A stretch of DNA of 64,000 bases from the NCBI RefSeq assembly GCF_000182565.1, contig NW_015971545.1, positions 559,092 to 623,091 of the forward strand. The letters run 5' to 3'. A program made the translations under genes and the position numbers. The notes beneath the pieces are model-generated. The model saw nothing but the letters and a program-made list of their open reading frames with translations. It ran no database searches and was not told the DNA's origin. This DNA comes from Spizellomyces punctatus DAOM BR117. Taxonomy: Eukaryota > Chytridiomycota > Chytridiomycetes > Spizellomycetales > Spizellomycetaceae. Of this stretch, positions 36,553-51,000 are shown one piece after another (the stretch's first letter is position 1; each line of letters begins with the position of its first letter).

Positions 36553-37371
36553 CTATATTCCCTCACGAGGTCGATCCAAGTCATCTGGCCCAAAACTGTC
36601 AGGTAGTAGATCTTTCAATTTATACTTTCGAAAGCTGCCATCCGGTTTAAAATTGTACACCTTAACGCAAGCATGAGCTATCGAGGAATTCTCAGGAGGG
36701 ATCTAGTGGCTACGCACCAAGAGTTCCTTGCCCCACTCAACCATAAACTGTCTGCATATCCCGCACGGAGATATATATGCGTCTGTATCCCTTTTGCAGA
36801 TGTCAGGCGTGCACATAGGATTCGGTGATCAAAGCGAAAATGGACAAACGTTACGTCGTTACTCCAACTGCGATAAACCTGTTGTCACCGTCGCTCTAAA
36901 ACGGCCGCTCAATGTCACAATAACGAACTTGGATGCTCTTCCATAAATCCTACATACCACAGCTTTGAGAAACGCAGTCTGCTCCGCGCATCTTGTTGCC
37001 CCTATGAATCTGAACGTATCAGGTTCCTTCCGCAGCTGTAACGCCAAGAATCGGCTCCCGCTCACCATAGGAGGCGCTTTCCACGTTGCACCCTGAAATC
37101 ATACTCCAATTAACACGACCGTTGAAACCAGAGTGAATTAGAATACATACCCAACCAGATATTGCCTGACTTCGCCAATACAGCAGCGCCGACGCGGAAC
37201 TTGCTATAAGGCGAATACGATCTTGTCTTTGCTAATATGGGTCAAAGCTCGTTCGCATGAAAGTTTACTGGAATATGATTCACGGAAGTACCTACCAACA
37301 CTCGCTAATTCAAACAGCCTCTTCTCAAGATCTTGTGTGAGCTCACCTGCGCGTTCGAGTTCTTGAAATGT
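36553..37371 (-). CDS. CDD1: Cytidine deaminase (CDA family, small homomeric type)
   Basis: Zn-dependent deamination of cytidine/deoxycytidine in pyrimidine salvage. The gene is cut into very small exons: 36553-36660, 36718-36790, 36855-36895, 36958-37001, 37066-37092, 37151-37231, and 37296 to about 37371. Spliced, it reads SYSPYSKFRVGAA, GCNVESASY, the catalytic RCAEQTAFLKAV (Zn Cys and proton-shuttle Glu), DGDNRFIAVGV, then SPCGICRQFMVEWG (two Zn Cys) and the C-terminal LLPDSFGPDDL typical of fungal CDAs, ending PREGI. Frame is kept across all listed joins. The start codon is not settled: upstream of ELERAGELTQDLEKRLFEL an in-frame stop precedes any ATG, so another short 5' exon is likely (up to about 37625). 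Confidence 0.9.
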
Positions 37372-37746
37372 CACCTCTGCTCTTCGTTATGCCCTTTCAC
37401 ATACCGCTTTCCAGAACCTTTTTGAGTACGTCTGTAGGTACTCGAGCATTCGGAGACGATATCGCTTGCACTGACATATTCGCAGTAATTCCGCGCGCGT
37501 GGCAATAAATGGACGATTGTAAATGCAGCACTTCCCTTCAGGGTTGAGCCACACTTCTCGGAGTTGGGTGATGATGTCCGCATTTTGTCTGGACGCGTTT
37601 CCGTGCTCAGACCTTTGTCCAGCATTTGGAGATCACCAGCTCACATTTTGTAGATCCCGTCCCGGGGAAATGCCTATTGTCACATAGGAACACTCTTGAG
37701 ACTTGGAACTCAAGTTGTTAAAGGGTCCCTTTACAATATCGCTTCT

Positions 37747-40700
37747 ATGGCCTCTTCGGATATCGTTCCAACTATCCCCATTCGGGTCATTCTTCGTGTA
37801 TGTTCGACTCGGCAATTTGCTGTCACTTTGTTTTCTAAGATATCTAGCATCATACTTTTAGGTTCGTCCAATAGAAAGTGAAACCGCACTTTCCGTTGAC
37901 CCCCCCTCTAGTTTAACTCTCCGTACCCCCGCGCTCCGAACCTTTTCCTACGATGCTGTTTATGACTCCACTGTGGGCCAAGAGGACGTTTGGGACGGGG
38001 TGCGGGGGGCCGTGGAAGGGGTGTTGGACGGAATAAATGGAACCATTTTGGCTTAGTAAGTCTCTCGACATCGGGTCCCATATACTTGGGATCGGTTGCA
38101 TAACTTCATATACAAGTGGGCAGACAAGTAGCGGGAAAACGTTTACGATGGGATCGGATCACACTGGTAGCGTGGGAAATGAGAGAAAGGGTATCATACC
38201 AAGGGCTGTTGAGTGGATATTTGATCGAGTTGAGGTATATTAGAACTGCCAGTGCGCGCATGTAGATATGACTCTAAAGTCGTGAAACGTAGGAGAGAAA
38301 GCGCACGGATGCAATGGTCAACTACGCAGTCAGAGTTTCATTTCTAGAGATATACCAGGAACAGGTACGTATTTTTCTAGTTGATGTTTTAGAATCAGTG
38401 GTTAATCCGGGCGCTTTTGATCCTGTATTGCGGATCACCGTATCCAGATCCGTGACCTTCTCATGCCATCCAGTGATCCAAAAGATCTATCTATTCGAAA
38501 AGATAAACATGGCGTCACAATAGTTAGTGGGCTATCACAAGTCATTGTATCAACGGCGGAAGAAGCGCTGGGGTAATTTGCGGTAATTCTCCAGTTAAGG
38601 CTCAATACTAAGGAAAAAACAGGCTTTTAGAGTCGGGCGCCATCGAGCGTACTACAGGAGACACGCAAATGCATCTCAAATCTAGCCGCTCCCACGCTAT
38701 ATTTATGCTGATGGTTGAGCAGCTGGCACCGGATGGCGCAGCCCTGCGGGTATCAAAACTCTGCCTTGTAGATCTAGCTGGTAGGGAACCCATTCCTCAG
38801 GCTTTTACTTCTGATGGTCATCTTACGACAAGTCAATTACTTCTTGTGATAGGGTCAGAAAGACTGAAGCGTACTGGAGCAGCGGGTATACGGTTCAAAG
38901 AATCTGTCAAGGTAAAACGGAGTGGCCCCACATCCCTCCTTTTATACATTGATAAACCCCCATCACTCCAATAGATCAACACTGGTCTCCTTGCCCTTGG
39001 AAACGTAATTAGTAGGTTGGGTGACGGGAGTCCGATCAAAGACAGACACGTACCGTACCGTGAATCAAAGCTAACAAGGTCAATGAGAAGCGGGAAAGTG
39101 TTGGTGATTGGAGACTTAACCCTTTCTTCATGCTAGGCTGCTACAGGATTCACTTGGTGGAAATGCCAAGGTTCGTTTGTTTCCCGCTCGGGTTAAAATG
39201 GTTTTCGAGGACTGTACTCACTCTATTCGGTAATCCTGCAGACGGTGATGATTGCGTGCGTTAGGTAAATAGTGGCAATACCGCTCTTCGTCTTAAACGC
39301 GCCCACTCGCATGTTTCTACACCATATCTTACATGGTTGCTAATATACCATTTCCTTTTGCACATTTTAGTCCGGCGGTTGAAGATGTGGACGAAACTCT
39401 AAATACACTCAAGTTGGTACCTCACCAATAGGAACTTCCGGATTCAGTTCCCTTATTGGCTTGTTCCTCAATTTAGATATGCCCATCGCGCGCGGAAAAT
39501 CCAAAACAAACCAATCATCAATGTCATTGACCATCAGGCAGTTAAAATGGTCTCCATGCAAGAGAGAATCGACTTGCTTGAAGGGCGTCTGAAGGGATTC
39601 AAAGAGGCAAAACCGGAGGATGTTCTCGTAGATGATGACGAAGACGATACGGACGGAGAGTGGATGAAAGGATTTGTCGAAGAGCTGAGAGTACGCACCT
39701 CCAAAGCAAATCGTAAGCACTGGTCTGGTGCAAAAGACCATCTTCCGTGTAGTTAATTATATCTTTCTCTGTATCAGGCGCTCTTAAGGAACTGGAAATA
39801 GTTACTCGGGAAAGAGATGCATTAGCTGAGCGCATCACAGAGTTAGAGGACCATCTTCGCGTAAGCATAACCATGACACCTACATCGCAGAATGGGCTTC
39901 ATGCTTGGACGGATTGTAGGATGAGTATTCCGAACTACAAGCAAGCCATCAGGAAGAATTAGACGATCTTCTTCAGGAACGCGAGGTTCTAAATCAACGT
40001 GTGGCAGAATTGGAGACAGAGACGCAGGTGAATACGCGCCACGTCCGCCACAATTATACTCTTGAGATCCTTACCCGCCCGCTCCACAGAATCTAAGGAC
40101 GGAGAAAAATGAGGTCGTTCGCGATGCCGGCTTACTTGTAGATGTGGTGGTGGGGATCCTAAGTGGCCAAAATGTTCAAGTTGGGGACGGTGTCAAAGGC
40201 GTAGTCAAAAGATGGAGGCCAGATTCGGGGTATGTCCGTATTTTTATGGCATTAGGCGGAATATCCATGACTGCAACGCTGTCTAATACTGGCCGCATCT
40301 TCAAAGGATTTGTTTGGAGAGATTCGATAAGCCCAACGATGCGGAGAATGCACAGTTCGCTGGTACCGACGTTCCCTGGCCAGGCTCCCTGATGCCGCTG
40401 AGTCAAAGTAACCCTGAGGTACGCTCAACGTATTTTGAGTCTCTCGATTCGCCGGCATCGATTACATTAACCGCTACTGAAAAGACGCCAGATATAACCA
40501 TCTCACGCCCGTCATCTGCCGGATCTGGATCTGGCCGAGGGTATCAAAGGCGAAGAATTCGGAAAGTAAGGTATGGGATCCTTTGTACCTAACCAGTTCT
40601 GATACACCGTGGCTTATTGCTTTTGCTACGACAGTATGCCAGATCCTGCCAATGCCGCGCTCATCGATCGCCAGCACGCGGCTATCAGACGGCTAGAAGA

Positions 40701-43567
40701 CGAGTTGTTTGATAGTGAGGCGGAGGTAAAACGATTAAGAGGTTGCTTGGACGAGCTACGGGAAGAAAAAGGACGAATAATTGAGAGAATGGAAAGGTGG
40801 GTAGAGTTTAACGATCCAGGCACGTTGAGATATATGCTGGAAACTAATACATGCTCAAAAGAGTTAATTCTGAAGTCATCATGGAAAACGATGCCTTACA
40901 TGCTGAAGTTGAACGGTTGCGGAGATCGCGGGACCATGCTTCAGTTCCAAACGAGGATCATCCTCCCGATGACGCTAAGATAACTGATGTTCCAGGCGAA
41001 GCTGACCGCTCCCCGGATGAAACCGTGAATGACGAGAGCATCCAAAAGGCTAGTAGACGCTGGCCCCTAGACCCAGAAAAGCTGATGGATGAGATATGGG
41101 TCGAGAACGAACGATTAAGCAGAGAGCTGGACATGGACGACCAGACCGAGTCTGACGCCTTCATGAACGAAGGCTCAGATGCTGACGAGGTTCGCTTTGT
41201 TATTGTCCACGCTGGTCCTCATTCGGACAATAACGTTTGTAACGATATATCTGCAGGACGACCGCACGGAAATCGGCGACGAAGAAGACGTCCCTCAGTC
41301 GAAAAACAACACTGTATATGACGCTGAGAACGAAGGATCGGATATGTTCCCTGTACACACAAGGTGAGCTAGCAAATGTGAGATCAAGTAGGTCAATTTA
41401 AAGTAAAGTTTCGTTCACCGTCCCCAGCGAGAATCACTCGTTCCCTCCTGTTCCCGATGCTCAGATCGCAGAGGCAGCACCCGTTCCACAAGCTCAAACC
41501 CAGCTCCTACGAGAGCTAGAAGTTGCGAATAAAGCTAGAGTGGAGGTAGCAAGAGACTTGACGAAAGCTCATAAGCAGTGGGTATCTTGTTTGCGTCGGG
41601 TATCCGGTTGAGTATTGGATCTCATCCGCTGCAACAGAGCTGAGCGTCTACGTCATCACCATGCGGAACGGATCCAGAAACTTGAACGTGAACTCGATCA
41701 CGCAAGATCGGAGATCACAAAGACCCGATATGAAGTTGGAGAGAAAGAAGCTGCGAAAGAAAAGCTGAAGGACGATTACGAACGAAAAGTTAAACAGTTG
41801 GAAACTCAGGTAGGGACCCTGCATCTTCATTGTGACGATGCAGGTCAGCTCATATAAAATGTTGTCTTTAGGTTTCCAAACTAAAAGCCAAGCAGAAAGA
41901 CTGGGAGAAGCTTAGCAAAGAAAAAGAGTTTGCGGATCGCAAAGCGCAAGATTTAAGGGAAGAAGTGACCAAATTAGGACACCAAATTGCTGCATTGAAA
42001 AAGAAGATTAAGGAAGGTGAGAACTCATCTCGAAGTTTGCGTTGCTGCACCTTATGCATGACTGGCCCTGATTCACGTTATTCCAGAATCAGAAAAGGCA
42101 ACTGAATTAGATTCTCGGCGTGCGAAAGAAGTTGCATCTTTGAAGAAACAACATGAAGAAGATAACCGAAAGATCAGGCAATTGGATCAGCAAAATGAGG
42201 TTTTACGAAAGAAACTAGATCGGAAAACGGAAGAGATGTCGGCGTTGAAGGGACGGAAGGATGGCAGAGCAAAGAGTGCCGGTCCAGAATTGCCGGAGAG
42301 GTAAGTTCAAGGACTTTATATGATTGTCGCTGGTGCGAGAGTATCGTGGTGCCAACATTGCGACTTCTTCCTTCAAAGACGGTCGAAGGCCGCTGATACA
42401 CGCCACGAGAAGGCCGAGGAAACTGTATTATCTCAGGATGCTGTTGAGCCACTGGAAGTCAATGCGGAACATATCGTGGAGATTGAGCGGTCATTGCAGG
42501 CGCGAGCAAAAGAAATGGAGGTAATTTAAATTTTAGATCATCTATCGTCACAAGCTTTGTATTGAGTTGTCGGGTAGAATTTTAAGCAATATCATGCCAT
42601 CAGCACACAGCTTCGAGAGCTGAGACTCGCTGTAGGTGGTCTCGACAGAGAGCTGGAGGAGGGGGAGCTAATTTTGGAGGACCTGAGCCCAGAAGTAAGT
42701 GAAGCCAATCAAGCACTATCGTGTGTACTATCATTGACAGGCGTAGGATGAGATGCGACAGGCCGTCGAAGAGCGTGTGGAAGAAATTAGACAAGAAAGG
42801 GACGAGTTGGCAGGGCAATTGGAGGACCTTAAACGGGAAAAGAAGAGTGCAGAAGGTATGGGCCTGTGTCCGCCACTCACATCGATTAGACATCATTGGA
42901 ACTTACTATGATCTTCATACGCAGCGTTACTAAACACGGATGAGTCAAAAGACGAACAGGTACCTGATGATATCGACTACAAAGCGCTAGTAAGGGAGTT
43001 TGGAAACAGAACGGAGATTGTAGAGCTCTGTGAAGATCTGGTAAGGACCAACTTCTTCTGATTTTTACAGTGGAGCCTGCGTTCATAAATGACGAATTGC
43101 ACGATAGAAATCTGCGACGCTGCCTGAAGCTCGGTCTCTGGTGATCAATTGCCTCCGTGAGCTGTCACGGCTGCAGAATCTCGTGGACGAAGGAAACACT
43201 GAAATGGGCAATGGTCGAACCGAGAGTCAAGTGCGTATCATATTAACTAGCCTTGCTTTCGATAGCCAGCTTTTAAGATGGATTATTTTTTCATTTCCAC
43301 AGAGAAATCGTCCTGTGCGGGACATTGAGACGCAAACAGACAGGTTAGTGTTACCTAGTGAAACGCATTTCTCTTTACTCATTGCCTAAAGATAGTCCGT
43401 TCTGCAGCTCCATCAACGCGCAAGACGCTGAGAAGCTCGCCCATGATTTGGCAAATTACCGAAAAACAAATAAAGACCTCCGAAATAAACTGAAAGAGGT
43501 CGTTGCAGTAAATCACAAACTCGCTGCGGCATTAGAAAAAGAGAGAAGGGACAGAAGACAGGGGTGA
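37747..43567 (+). CDS. Kinesin motor protein with long coiled-coil tail (kinesin-4-like)
   Basis: Plus-strand gene with many introns of about 50-80 bp. Exon 1 is 37747-37797 ([17 protein letters not shown]), exon 2 37862-38055, exon 3 from 38117. The N-terminal motor contains VRPIESE, the P-loop [13 protein letters not shown] (about residues 82-94), [13 protein letters not shown], switch I SSRSHAIF, switch [48 protein letters not shown] and the neck [14 protein letters not shown], all obtained by splicing. The tail from about 39540 on is heptad-rich coiled coil ([35 protein letters not shown]) with acidic breaks, ending KERRDRRQG. The neck and N-terminal motor favour kinesin-4/KIF4-21, but KIF27-like is not excluded. 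Probable microtubule, spindle or flagellar role is inference. Confidence 0.88.
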
Positions 43568-44212
43568 GATTGATGATTTCTCCTGATGCACACAGCTTCG
43601 ACACTAACGCGAACTCGGTGGGCAGAGGTGACGAGCAAGGTTTTCGGATAAGCGCTAATGTACGACCACCGCAAAATGTGAACGCAGTGTAAAGCATGCA
43701 ACGAAGAAGACCAGTTCACCAGTATTAAATTATATTTTTATCTGTACAAAATAAGAGTGTGATTGTACAAAGTCCCAGGCAGTTTTCTAAAAGTACTTCG
43801 TGACGTCCTCCAGCATTAATGCGTGGCCTTAAGACACCACGTCAAATATACCAGCGCACTGCATTGGCGCACGAATTTGAGTTAATATCGCAGTAGCCCA
43901 CATTAGATCTGGAGTGCCAGCACGTTTGTACAAATCTATGCATTGTCGGCTAAGTGGCGTTGAAGGATTACATTACGTTCATAGAGAGCTCGCACGCAAT
44001 TGAGTAAACCTGCAGCTAACATTGGAGCGCTAGAGATCCTGAAGCTGTCGAGATCACGACATCCGTCCGACAGCTCGCGGTTCGAATACATTCTAGCATT
44101 AAATGCGGTTAACAATGAAATTCCCCGATTCACAATGTGTCATCAGAATCAAAATGTCCGCTTTCGTTAGCTTTCGCTCCGCTCGTCCATCAAAGTTATC
44201 CAAGAATTAACA
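43568..44212. other. Intergenic region
   Basis: 3' flank of the kinesin gene and promoter of the stress-protein gene, both +. No gene, tRNA or repeat recognised. Confidence 0.45.
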
Positions 44213-44770
44213 ATGTCGGCAGCGTTTGCAACGCCGGGTAACCGAACAATCATCATTGGCGTCGATAGTATAACCAAGCACGGCATCCAATCGTCACCGG
44301 TTCTCGCATGGTCTCTCCGCCAGTTCCTTGTGCCCGGGGACTCTATTACCGTTGTGCACGCGTCAAAGCAGCTTGACTCTAGTGCAGCAGGGCATTCAGG
44401 ATACACCAATGTCATGACCCCAGAAATGCTTAAAACATTAGAGAGGGACGTTGAGTCAGTTGTGAGGGAAATGTGCAGAAACTTTTTTGCGGCTGCTAAG
44501 GAAGAGATTAAAGTCAAGGCGTCCGTTGTGAAGGGTGACCCAAGAGAGGTCATCAAGGGTTTGGCGAACGATATCAATGCAACAGCGGTTATCGTAGGTC
44601 GGCGTGGAAGTGTTGGGGCCGTCAAAAGGTGGGTAGCATGCATCATTTCAATCCCGTCTTCCTTCTTGCTGACTTGACGCTGCTTCCCCTGAAGGGTCCT
44701 CCTAGGAAGTGTATCCGATTATCTCGCTCGCGAATTGAACTCGACAGTCATAATTGTAAAAGGAGAATAG
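44213..44770 (+). CDS. Universal stress protein (UspA) family
   Basis: Small ATP-binding alpha/beta protein of the Usp fold. Two exons (44213-44628, 44695-44770) give 163 residues. Strand 1 reads RTIIIGVDSITKHG with the Asp after IGV, then SPVLAWSLRQFL and DSITVVHA. After the splice the C-terminal nucleotide-binding motif reads IVGRRGSVGAVKRVLLGSVS followed by DYLARELNSTVIIVKGE, matching the G-x2-G-x9-G(S/T) pattern of ATP-binding Usps. The intron splits the Arg codon of VKR. Physiological role not predictable beyond stress response. Confidence 0.9.
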
Positions 44771-45005
44771 TCGACTACATAGATGGTGTGATAATAATTG
44801 GGGTTTTCGCTGGGGAGAACAGCATATTTGATTTTGTGGAGCGGAAGTCCTCGTTTCGCACTGGTGTCAATATGGATAACAATATGATGTTGAGTTTGTA
44901 TGTGTGAACAATATGGAACGCTTAAGTGAACTTCGGGTAAGCTGGGCTGCTGGGGTAAGCTTTTTTTACCTACATCTACAGTGTTGACGAAATGAACAAA
45001 TGAAT

Positions 45006-48000
45006 TTACAAAGTTTGCCATCCGCCTCTATCATAGCTCTGCTCAATCTTTCTCGCCACATAGCTGGGTACGCCATGAGCTAACCACAGCTTACGGATTT
45101 CGTCGTACCGTCGCTGGTTGAGATATTGTGGACGTCCGCGCCTAAGAATTAAATAGCCATGTCAGCAACCTGTATGCTGACACTGTGATGCAATCTAGCC
45201 AAAAAGATCATATCATTACCGTAGCCCAAGGTCAACCTCCCCATGTGCGTCCAAGTATGGAGGATTGATGAAAAAGCCATTGTCACAGTGCAACAGCAGG
45301 ACGACGCATTTTTTGATGATGAAGTAAATACCGATGCCACCGCCGCATCTAAGGATATATGTATAAACTACAGTATAGGGCAAAATAAGAAGAGGCAAAT
45401 GAACACTTACATCCTGGCATGTGTATTACACTCGCCCCGGTCATCTTCTTGACAGCAGAAGCTTTGGCTACACACAAACAGCCCACATATTAGGCACAGA
45501 GCGGGATCAGAGGGAACTTGACTGCACTTGCGACACACACGGCGCAGGCTCTCTTCAAACAAGGTGTCAAGGCGGTATGGAAGTGAGACAAGTTCACGGA
45601 TTGCGGGATCAGGTAGAAGAAGTATCCGGGAATCATAGTTCGGCTGAGACATATTATCGCGATGGCTTGGCCCGAAGGACGGATCACCAAATAGTGATGG
45701 ATGTGGAGGGCCGCCGAACAGATCATCGTCAAAGTGCGTTACATGCGTGCACCATCCCGCTATGAGTCGGTTTAAAAATCCGTCATTGATTGTCCTTCTC
45801 GAACAGAGCTCCCACAAAGATGGCAGATGAAGAAATCTTCTCAGGCGTTCGAACTCTTCCTCCTCTTCTCCTGTTGTAACATCGCTCATTTCGTCCTCGG
45901 CATCAGGTGGCACAATGCCAAATCTCGCCCAAATTGTAATCACCAGGAATCGCAAAAATACTAGGGCGATTCTGCGTACGATGCCAGCTACCATCCCCAT
46001 GTTAAGTCTGGCCATAACGGCATCCCTTATGTCTCCACGCATTTTTAAATTCTCACAAATCCAATGAACAAACATCCGCATCTCAATCTCTTCGTCCGAT
46101 TCAGATTGTCCTTCATCCCTCCCTCTCCGGCCCAAGTCTGCCACGTCCGCCCATTTCTCACCTCGCATCCCTACACTTTCCACAATTCCGCTGATGGCCT
46201 TCACCACTTTGGCCACAAAAAAGATTCCACACCACTTAAATACATCCTCCATCTCACAAGTTCCGAAAGCTGGGAGAGTGGTAAAGCACAGTTGACTAAA
46301 AGCGTTCTGGAGATCAGCGAGTAAGAATGGCGCCAAGTCACCATCTTCCATTTTCACCAGATCTGACGCATCACAAGGGATCTCCACAAACCCGTAAAAC
46401 ACGTCTCGGACAAGATCCGCTCCACGCTCCCGTACCCTCGCTTCCATATCTTCAGCTTGAATTACCAAATTTGTGTAGGTTAGAATACACTCGCTAAAGA
46501 CTCTCAGCAGCGTCAAGGAGTGTGGACTCATTGCATCGATAACACCTATTCGCGGTTGACCGTTTGGTGGACGCTGTTCCACTTTAGAAACAACACCGCG
46601 GCTCCCTATCTCCAATGCGGAAACCGTGTATGCGAATGCATCCCACATGACATCGAGTCCTTGCATTTGAGGTTCTGCATTTTCGATCTCGATGTCTAGC
46701 TGATGATCCATTTGCCGAAGTACACGGAGGAATCGCACGAAAACAGGTCGGAAGTCGTTCAAATTTGCCGAATGCGCGACATATGTAGAATGGTCCCCGC
46801 CTATGTCCCGCCGGTTTCGTGGAAGCGAGTCCGCTATGAACGGAGAGACAGTCTGGCGAAATCTTTGAGCAATTCCTCCTGGTTCTAATGCATGGAGAAG
46901 CGCTTCGTCGGATTCCTCCGGAGTTGTGGTCGACATGCTCATGTTGCTCGATGTATACTCCATTTCATCCGTATTATCTATGTCCATCGCCTTTCGCTTC
47001 GTTCCTGCTACAATTGATTCCCTTACCCTCCGCGCAAATTGACCAAGCTTTGAACTGTCCCACCAGCCTTGCAACCCGTCCAGCGCACCGGACCCGTTAT
47101 GAGCACTCTCAACGCGCACCCAATTGATTTTTTCTTTCCTTGCGGTCCACAGTACAGGAACAAGGCAATTTCCTAAGCTTTTACATAGCGGACACATATA
47201 CTCATGGCGATCCAATTGCTCCGGGTGATTTCGTGTTGGTTGTGCCGTTTGACGCGCTTGCACAGATGCATAATACTGCTGGAAGCAGTTTACATGCATT
47301 ACATGACCACAGGTCGAAATGTGCAAACCGGGTGAGAATATATCGTGGGAGATGGGATACCCAGAGAGCAGAGGACGTAATGACGACGCCATCCCGGGGG
47401 AGGTGCTCGATGGCGACCCTGCGGCCACATTGATTGACGACGATTGGGGTGACTGTTTACTTGGGGAGGATGTTCCCGATGTGGGTCGACTCCATGCTAC
47501 ATCTAACGAAGACTGCGTCCTCAGCACACCGGCGACACATTCTGTATCACCGAAGTCAATGTGCCGTTGAATTTGACTAGGTTGTACGAGACCCAGTAAA
47601 CCATAGGTGTCCGTGCCTTTGTCCGTGTCTTCCTGGCAGAAGATACACGGTCCAGATGGGAACTTCCAGGATCTATCGACGGACCACTCCTGCTTGCCAC
47701 CTTGGACCCACAAATCATCACCAGTGTCCCAGTCACCGGTGCCTTCATCATTTTCGTTTTCCGCCTCCTCCATCTCATCGCCATATGTCTCCATGAAGCT
47801 TTTCTGAGCTTGTGCAAATTGTGCCATAATTGCAGCTTGCCGCGCTTTTGCCGCAGCTTTGGCGGCCACCTTTTTGCGTTCGCGCTCGTCACTGGCGCTG
47901 GCAGTATCAGAAACTGGGGTCCCTGCACGTTCGTTTATGGCATGTTGGCGATATTCAGCAATGACACCTCGCGTAAGCTCGCTCCCTAATTCTTCGAAAC

Positions 48001-51000
48001 TTCGCAGTAGCCATCTCAGCCGGGCAGTGTGCTCTTTGATTTCTTCTTCAGTAACCCGATCCATTATGTGCAACAGGAATTGTAGCAAGGTCATCTGCTT
48101 AGCTTCTCTGCTTTCTCCTGACCGTGTACCGATAGGGACACTTATTTGCACTTCGGTAACAAGATCGATGAACCGAGGCAGCTGCATGTCGGCACTGCCG
48201 GTTCCCCTCTCCATTCTCTCCACCTGTACTCCCAGCATCAACAATCGAATTGCTTCAGCTACCAGTGTCGCACTCTTAACCCCAGCCACATCGATGACTT
48301 TATCGTCCGGTCGCCCTAATGTGTTCCACAGCGCGAAAAACAGAACTCGAACAAAAGCTTCGCCTTTTACCAAGTTTCCAAGAGCCTGATGCCCGGTAGT
48401 TATAGGTATTGGTTGCAAGCGAGGTGGTCGGATATAGTCCTCCTCCGCCAGTGGACCGCGCTGTGGACGTTTCCCGGCTCGTTTTGTTAAAAGCTCCTCC
48501 ATCTCTTCGCGTTGGTTGCGGGTGTAATGCCAGAACCACGGATCGACCTCTTCATAATACTCTGGCTTCAGTTCATATGTTCCATGGTCACTCATCCCTT
48601 CTGGAAACGTGAAATCCGACAGTTCGGCGAGGACATCATCGAACGACTTCCCATGTGGACTCTCCGGCGCGCTATCTACTAGGCGTTCGGGTATACGCTT
48701 TTGAAGTTCAGAATAAGCAAGACCTTGAGGCTGGACAGCAAGATGATGTATAATCTCTCGTCTCATCTCCTGCTCTAGTGAATGGGCACAGATTCTACTC
48801 CGCTCTGTCAACAAGACGATCAAGAGGTGCAAGAGATCCTCAGCAAGATTGGTGAGCTGCCCAGGTTCCAATGCTGTGAGAGCTGCTGCCTCCCGTACGC
48901 GACCTTGGAACCATGAGACAAGATCAAACCGATCCAAAACCGACGTGATGAACATGTCCGGCCCAACCAAAATCGAAAAGACTTGAAGGAGATACAAATC
49001 CTGGTCATACGATTCTCGAAGCGTGTTTTCACGATAATGCAGGGCCTGGGAACGAATATTGAACCCATTACGAACCCATATTCCAGCACGAATCTGTGCA
49101 AGTAGCACCGTTACTCGCAAGGGAAAGTCCATTATCCTGCAAACACGCTTCAGGTCGACTCCCGAGGCTGGCGCTGGGTGTTCGCTGGTTGACGCGCCTA
49201 CACTCTTCAATAATGGAACTATTTTCGTCTCATCGAAGAGGTGATACAATGCCTTCGCAGCAAGTTCCGCGTTTCCAATCTCCTGGAGCACCCTGGGAAC
49301 GTGAGCGAGGAGTTGCGCTAAGAACCAATGTAGGGGGTGGTGAAAAGATATAGGCTGCGAAGCAACCCTAAAAAAGGGAACTCTGAAAGGTTTGCCTGGA
49401 ACGACTTCAACCAAATGCAATCCATCTTTTCCAGGTATTCGTCGGTCGTGGTTAACTCCAAGTCCCGCAGCTTGTCCTTGTTGCAAGAGGACTTTTTTAA
49501 TCTCATCCATTTGCTCCATCTCGCACCACACAGTCAACACAGCAAGAGTGGATGCTGTCGCAGTCTGAAGCTCACTATAATCCCTTGGCGAGTTCCCAGT
49601 TGGTCCCAGGCAATCAGCAGCAAACTTGATTTGTCGTCCAACTTGCAAACTAAGGTTGAAAGCATGCACCCAATGTTCGTCCTCATATTCCACGTGCTGT
49701 CTCGTATAACGTTGTTGTGGATGCATGCCTTGCCAGACCCGACATATATCGAGGAAGCCGCGCACAATGTCGGGATTTCCGCGAAATACACTGTCTTTTG
49801 CTCGATGAGTCGTTAGGAGGTACCGAATGTCTTGAAAAAGATGCCAATAGCGTCTATTCCTTGCGGCCTCTGATTCACATCTGAGCTTAGGATAGTGCGG
49901 GCGGATATCGTAACGGGCCAGCCGTACCGATCCGTTAAAGTCTTTCAAAGAATACTGGGATGGAAGGACATCAGAGAGGTAAAATGCTTTGAGTATCAGA
50001 AACTGGGTTGAGAGCAGATTGGTATGTGTTGCCAGATATTGTGCTATGGTGGGTACGGTGAAGAGTTGCACAGAAAAGTTTATGATAGAAAGCTCGTACT
50101 CCCGGTCGTGGAATAGATAGGAATTGGCGATCCGCAGGTAATTGCGGGCGAATCGGAATCCTTAAGAATAAAGATGAGATTGTGGAAACGGAGTTTCTTA
50201 AAGGTCCTAAACTCACCCATGACTCTCTTGTACTCGTCCCCACTCACAATCATAGTTCCTATATACAATTCACGTAAGGAATTTCGAGCCTCTTTCCATA
50301 ATTTTACATCGGCTAAAAGAAGGTGGTCGATCCTCAATCGTTGCCCTTCTTGGCTCCGCGCCAAATATCGTCGTGCTTCGACTTGAGCATCCCGCCTCTC
50401 GTTATTTATATTGTCATTCATCGCATGTGCCTCCTCCGCAGGATCCAGAATAGCAACATCATCCTCCTCTTCTGAAAGAGTTGGTGAAATCATACGCCCA
50501 GTGAATCGGACTTTGATTTGTCTTCGATTTGCACACATTTCTTCACAGATTAGACGTCGGACCATTGCATCAATAGGCTCGTAAGTCACATCAGTCATCC
50601 GTCTCACTCCCACTACCTGCTTCGGCAAGTTCTTCAGCCATCCAATCAACACCCCCACTACTTCCTCCCGAAAGGTCTCTCTGGCGGATCGGATCGATAC
50701 AGTCAGCCCAATCTGTGATATGATGCGCGCTATACTCAGCAGGCGCGGCAATTGTGAAGATACTTTGACCACTTGCCGCCCCTTCAATTTGCAAGGGTGA
50801 GTATCAGATATCTGGCATTTCAATTCATAACATCGCCTTACATGGAAGTCTACCGCTTCCGCAACCCCTTTAGCCTCATCATCGTCCACACGAACAGCTT
50901 CCATAACTTGATCAATGACTTCTTGAAAGGAGTGCGTTTCATCGTTCCATAGGACACAGGCAAACTTAAGCTGAGGTTGGCCTAAGCCATCTGGAGTTGA

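Noticed and set aside
44060-44110. tRNA-like GGTTCGAAT string
   Set aside because: No matching D-arm, anticodon or acceptor stem around it.
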